From Acidimicrobiaceae bacterium (GTDB taxonomy: Bacteria > Actinomycetota > Acidimicrobiia > Acidimicrobiales > RAAP-2): DNA of 7,697 nt. This document shows, one piece after another, positions 4,826-7,697 of the stretch. The notes under the pieces were generated by a model. The model saw nothing but the letters and a program-made list of their open reading frames with translations. It was not told the DNA's origin and made no database searches. Numbering within the stretch: the stretch's first letter is position 1; each line of letters opens with the position of its first letter. Both the position numbers and the translations under genes were made by a program. Where the stretch lies: assembly GCA_003131665.1 (NCBI GenBank), contig PKWA01000092.1, forward strand, positions 1 to 7,697. Reading direction: 5' to 3'.

Positions 4826-6712
4826 TCAGACCGGGAACGCGAGTTGGTCGACGAACTGGTCATTGAAATCGCTTCGGTCGGAAAGCTCGACATACTCCAC
4901 CTCCTCCAGCAACGTCATGGCGCCGGCGCGCTCTCTCAGGCTGAGCAGCGCCATCTTGGCGCCTTCGCCCGCGACATTGCCGGCACTCACGATGCGCAAA
5001 ATCGGCAATTTGGGCACGAGACCGAGTCGCACCGCGCTCGCGGGCGAGAGGTAACTGCCGAACGAGCCGGCCAGGAGGACCTGTTGGAGATCCTCTTCTT
5101 TCACGCCGGCCTCCTCGAGCAAGATGTGCCAACCCGTGGCGATCGCCGCTTTGGCGAACTGCAGTTCACGTACGTCGCGCTGGGACAGGAAGATGGATTT
5201 GTCGACGTCGCCGACGTCGCCCTGCCAGTGCAGCACGAAGACCCGCAGATCGCCGAGCTGGGTCAGTCGTGAGGCGAGGCCAGGGGCCAAGCGGGCGGCC
5301 TCCTCATCGGAGACGAACCGTCCGGAGGCGTCGATGAGCTTTTGTTGAATCAGTTCGGCCACCACGTCCACCAGCCCGGAACCGCAGAGTCCCTCGGGTT
5401 CGACGTCGCCGATGACCCCGAGTTCGACGCCCTCGGCGCTGAGTTTCACGACTTCGATCGCGCCGGGCGCCGCGCGCATGCCACAGCGAATCGCCGCACC
5501 CTCAAACGCCGGTCCGGCCGGCGCGGCCGTCGCCAGCAGTCGGTCGCTGTTGCCCAGCACCAATTCACAGTTCGTGCCGATGTCCAAGAACAGACGCAGC
5601 CTCGAGTCGCGGTCCATCCCTGAGGCCAACATGCCAGCGATGATGTCGCCGCCGACGTAGGCGCCCAGTGCCGGAAACACGACCGCGCGCGCCCGTTCGT
5701 GCACGTGGACGCCGACTTCGCTGGCGAGGATCTCGGGGAACAACTTCGTCGACATGATGAACGGCGCCACGCCCAAGGCTTCGGGGTCGATGCCCAGCAC
5801 GATGTGGGTCATGGTGGCGTTGCCGGCCATGGCGATTTCGTAGACCTCGGCGGGGTCGACGCCGCCTTCTTTGCACACGGCCTGGGCCAGTTCGTCCAAC
5901 GTCTCATGGGCCAGACGGGTCAAGGGCTCGAGGGCGTCAGCGTCCATCATGATCGCGCTGATGCGCGTGATGACGTCGGCCCCGAAGGGCTGCTGCTTGT
6001 TGAGCATGGACTGCACGGCCAGCGGCGCGCCCGTTGTGAGGTCGAGCAGCGTCGCCACGACCGTGGTCGTGCCGAGGTCGAAGGCGATCGCGAACATCCG
6101 CTCGGTGGTGTCGCCGGGCTCGACGGCGATCAAGACGTTGTCGATCACGACGGCCGTTACCTTGTAGTCGCTCGCTCGCAGCACTCGCCCGAGCGAGCGC
6201 AATACTGCAAGTTCGGGGCGTAGTTCTAAGTCGTCGAGGCTCGCGAAGAGCCGTTCCAGATCGGTCGCTTGATCCGAGAGCGAGGGCTCGCTCAATTCGA
6301 CGTAGCGCTTTTGTACGGCCGGGCGAAGGATGACCTTGCGCCCGACGCCCACCGTGGCGGCTTTCGGGCGGGTCATGAGGGGTGGGATATCGACGCGCAG
6401 GTCGGTCGCCACCTCGATTCGACAGGCCAGTCGCCAGCCTTCTCGCAACTCCTCGATCGAAAAAGCGCGCGTATCGAGATTCGTGATCGGCGCGAGACCC
6501 TCGAGTACCTGGACCTTGCACTTGCGACACGTGCCGTGCCCGCCACAGGTCGAGTCGATGGCGACGCCGTTCCAGCTCGCCGCGTCGAAGAGAAACACCC
6601 CCGGAGGGACGCGAACCTTGCGTCCGGAAGGCTCAAAGAGCAGGTCGAAGCGCCCACGCCCGTCGCTGCTCGCGACCTCAGCGGGCCCCTCGGGCACCCG
6701 TAGTTCGCTCAT
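4826..6712 (-). CDS. RACo-type ASKHA/[2Fe-2S] ATP-dependent reductive activator of corrinoid protein
   Basis: A 628-residue protein, normal length for RACo. It reduces inactive Co(II) corrinoid back to Co(I) with ATP hydrolysis, using electrons passed through its iron-sulfur domain. The N-terminal ferredoxin-like domain has CGGHGTCRKC (C56, C62, C65) plus C97 in WRLACRIE, the C-x5-C-x2-C...C set for a [2Fe-2S] cluster. A linker follows, then the DUF4445/ASKHA ATPase: FDLGTTTV (about 211-218, phosphate 1), AGNATMTH (296-303), FLDIGTNCEL (375-384, phosphate 2), PEGLCGSGLVD (439-449) and LLAGSFGSYL (546-555, adenosine motif). The C-terminus ends in NDQFVDQLAFP, as in relatives. RamA-type activators instead carry C-terminal 4Fe-4S sites, absent here. 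ATG 6712 overlaps the upstream methyltransferase stop as ATGA, which fixes the start; the 18-codon extension to 6766 lies within that upstream gene. All catalytic motifs look intact. Confidence 0.93.
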   Translation of the reverse strand: MSELRVPEGPAEVASSDGRGRFDLLFEPSGRKVRVPPGVFLFDAASWNGVAIDSTCGGHGTCRKCKVQVLEGLAPITNLDTRAFSIEELREGWRLACRIEVATDLRVDIPPLMTRPKAATVGVGRKVILRPAVQKRYVELSEPSLSDQATDLERLFASLDDLELRPELAVLRSLGRVLRASDYKVTAVVIDNVLIAVEPGDTTERMFAIAFDLGTTTVVATLLDLTTGAPLAVQSMLNKQQPFGADVITRISAIMMDADALEPLTRLAHETLDELAQAVCKEGGVDPAEVYEIAMAGNATMTHIVLGIDPEALGVAPFIMSTKLFPEILASEVGVHVHERARAVVFPALGAYVGGDIIAGMLASGMDRDSRLRLFLDIGTNCELVLGNSDRLLATAAPAGPAFEGAAIRCGMRAAPGAIEVVKLSAEGVELGVIGDVEPEGLCGSGLVDVVAELIQQKLIDASGRFVSDEEAARLAPGLASRLTQLGDLRVFVLHWQGDVGDVDKSIFLSQRDVRELQFAKAAIATGWHILLEEAGVKEEDLQQVLLAGSFGSYLSPASAVRLGLVPKLPILRIVSAGNVAGEGAKMALLSLRERAGAMTLLEEVEYVELSDRSDFNDQFVDQLAFPV

Positions 6713-7572
6713 GACTCGCTGGCCGCTTGCTGGGCGCGGTGCGCGGCGATCCACGAGGCGCCCCACGCGTCGCGGTCGAGCAACAGGTCGCCGGCCTTGA
6801 TGGCGCGAACCAGTTGGGGGGTGCGCGCGTCCATGATCGCGCTTGAGAGACCGGTCCTCATGGCGATTGTGAGAAACGCTGCGCCGAGCGTCGTGCGGTC
6901 CGGCATGCCAAACGAGACGTTGGATGCCCCCAGCGTCATGTTCACCCCGAGCTCGTCGTGGATCAGGGCAATCGTCTCGAGTGTCTTTACCACCAAGGTG
7001 GTGTCGGCTCCGATGGGCATGGCCAACGGGTCGATCACGACGTCTTCGATAGGAATGCCGTAGTTATTGGTCGCGACGTCGACAATCTTGCGCGCGAGTT
7101 CCAGTCGCCGTTCGGGTTCGTAGGGAATCTCGAACTCGTCGTTCGGCAGAGCAATAATCGCCGCCCCGTAGCGCTTGACGAGTGGCAAGATCGCCTCGAG
7201 CCGATCGTCCTCGGCCGTCACGGAGTTCACCAGCGCTTTACCGTCGTAGGTCTTGAGACCGGCCTCGAGCGCTTCGATGACCGAGGAGTCGAGACAGAGC
7301 GGCACGTTGGTCAAACTCTGGATCAGCTTGATGGCCTGGATCATGAGATCGACCTCGTCGGCCAGGGGCACACCCATGTTCACGTCGAGCACCATCGCAC
7401 CACCGGCCAGTTGTTGGGCGACGTCAATCTTGATCCGCGAGAGGTCGCCCGCGCGCAGCTGCTCTTGGAAGATCTTGCGACCAGTGGGGTTAATGCGCTC
7501 GCCGATGATGCAAAACGGCTGGTCCTCGCCGATGATCACCTCGCTTGAGGCTGAACGAAGGACGGTGTGCAC
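6709..7572 (-). CDS. Pterin-binding methyltransferase (MtgA/AcsE type), corrinoid:tetrahydrofolate methyl transfer
   Basis: A 287-residue TIM-barrel protein of the DHPS-like pterin-binding family. It lacks dihydropteroate synthase context and instead has the methyltransferase marks: IIGERINPTGRK (22-33), MVLDVNMG (60-67), LCLDSS (92-97), LVNSVTAEDDR (114-124), VIDPLAMP (179-186) and MTLGASNVSFGMPDR (212-226), whose asparagine in SNVSFG matches the pterin-activating Asn of AcsE. Such enzymes move a methyl group between methylcob(III)alamin on a corrinoid protein and tetrahydrofolate. With a corrinoid protein upstream and RACo downstream, the likely direction is to THF, as for MtgA in glycine betaine demethylation; AcsE works the other way in acetogenesis. 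The GTG at 7572 lies 11 bases after the corrinoid-protein stop. No strong ribosome-binding site is visible, and a later GTG at codon 12 is possible. The stop overlaps the next start as ATGA. Confidence 0.9.
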   Translation of the reverse strand: MHTVLRSASSEVIIGEDQPFCIIGERINPTGRKIFQEQLRAGDLSRIKIDVAQQLAGGAMVLDVNMGVPLADEVDLMIQAIKLIQSLTNVPLCLDSSVIEALEAGLKTYDGKALVNSVTAEDDRLEAILPLVKRYGAAIIALPNDEFEIPYEPERRLELARKIVDVATNNYGIPIEDVVIDPLAMPIGADTTLVVKTLETIALIHDELGVNMTLGASNVSFGMPDRTTLGAAFLTIAMRTGLSSAIMDARTPQLVRAIKAGDLLLDRDAWGASWIAAHRAQQAASES

Positions 7573-7583
7573 TGGTGCGCTGC

Positions 7584-7697
7584 CTAGGCCGGAACGGCAG
7601 CGCGCTTGAGCCGGAGGAGCTCCTTGGCGATTTTCACGGCAGCGGAGGCGTCCGAGGCGTAGCCGTCGGCCCCGACGGCATCGGCGTACTCCTGGGT
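7584..7697 (-). CDS. Cobalamin-binding corrinoid protein, C-terminal fragment
   Basis: The last 37 codons of a gene entering from the right edge, ending at TAG 7586-7584. The residues include QEYADAVGADGYASDA followed by AAVKIAKELL, which match the C-terminal helix end of MtgC/MtbC-type corrinoid proteins (typically QEYADxIGADGYAxDAxxAV). Those proteins carry the B12 cofactor that shuttles the methyl group between a substrate methyltransferase and the pterin-binding enzyme. The DxHxxG cobalamin ligand motif lies outside the window and cannot be checked. It is 11 bases upstream of the methyltransferase start, so it is part of the same operon. Identification rests on a short tail plus an excellent context. 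Confidence 0.82.
   Translation of the reverse strand, partial: TQEYADAVGADGYASDASAAVKIAKELLRLKRAAVPA

Noticed and set aside
4813..4893. N-terminal extension of the DUF1638 protein to 4893
   Set aside because: It would overlap the RACo gene by over 60 bases with a low-complexity Ser/Thr/Arg stretch; the family begins at the TAIVACGAL segment.
5699..6223. A His/Asp/Gly-rich plus-strand open frame of 174 codons
   Set aside because: It is antisense to the middle of the RACo gene; its odd composition is that of a shadow frame and it has no recognisable domain.
6713..6766. Upstream ATG extension of the RACo gene
   Set aside because: The 18 added residues lie within the upstream methyltransferase gene, and the ATGA junction at 6712-6709 is a far better start.
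6709..7572. Dihydropteroate synthase (folP) for folate synthesis
   Set aside because: The GERINPTGRK and GASNVSFGMP segments and the corrinoid/RACo neighbours fit a methyltransferase; no folate-synthesis genes are adjacent.
1..7697. CRISPR array, tRNA, rRNA or insertion sequence
   Set aside because: I saw no regularly spaced direct repeats, no tRNA cloverleaf or rRNA segments, and no transposase in any frame.

Overview
The window looks like chromosomal DNA of a high-GC bacterium, most likely an actinobacterium. Three things suggest this: a short Erm-type rRNA methyltransferase close to mycobacterial Erm(37), a DUF2332 gene, and GTG starts with few Shine-Dalgarno sequences, including one apparently leaderless promoter. 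No 16S rRNA or other taxonomic marker is present, so the assignment is an inference.

Left part (about 1-3236). This is a patchwork of small, loosely spaced genes with visibly lower GC than the right part. From the left edge there is an ArsR-type repressor with a partner SRPBCC/AHSA1 protein that runs off the window; the two overlap by ATGA on the minus strand. Next come a second, stand-alone SRPBCC gene and a DUF2332 gene (both minus), then a divergently transcribed Erm-like 23S rRNA adenine methyltransferase (plus). The intergenic gaps hold a dispersed repeat built on GTCGGAGA. The ArsR promoter has a TTGACA/TATACT pair with a palindrome filling its spacer. The erm start codon lies inside a perfect 8-bp hairpin.

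Right part (3327-7697). This is a tight minus-strand operon at higher GC, read from the right edge leftward: the C-terminus of a cobalamin-binding corrinoid protein, a pterin-binding methyltransferase (MtgA/AcsE type), a RACo-type [2Fe-2S]/ASKHA activator of corrinoid proteins, a DUF1638 protein and a methylenetetrahydrofolate reductase. Genes overlap or sit within about 15 bp of each other. Together they form the core of a corrinoid-dependent demethylation pathway. A substrate methyltransferase, not in the window, would load a methyl group onto the corrinoid protein. The pterin-binding enzyme would pass it to tetrahydrofolate, RACo would rescue oxidised Co(II), and the MTHFR would link methyl-THF with methylene-THF. 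DUF1638 is a regular companion of such systems with no known job.

The two parts meet at 3237-3326, where the erm gene and the operon converge on a nested inverted repeat that may act as a shared terminator. The strongest leads are the corrinoid operon with its unexplained DUF1638 member, the unusual 5' end and sequence of the Erm-like gene, the GTCGGAGA repeat family, and the ArsR promoter architecture.
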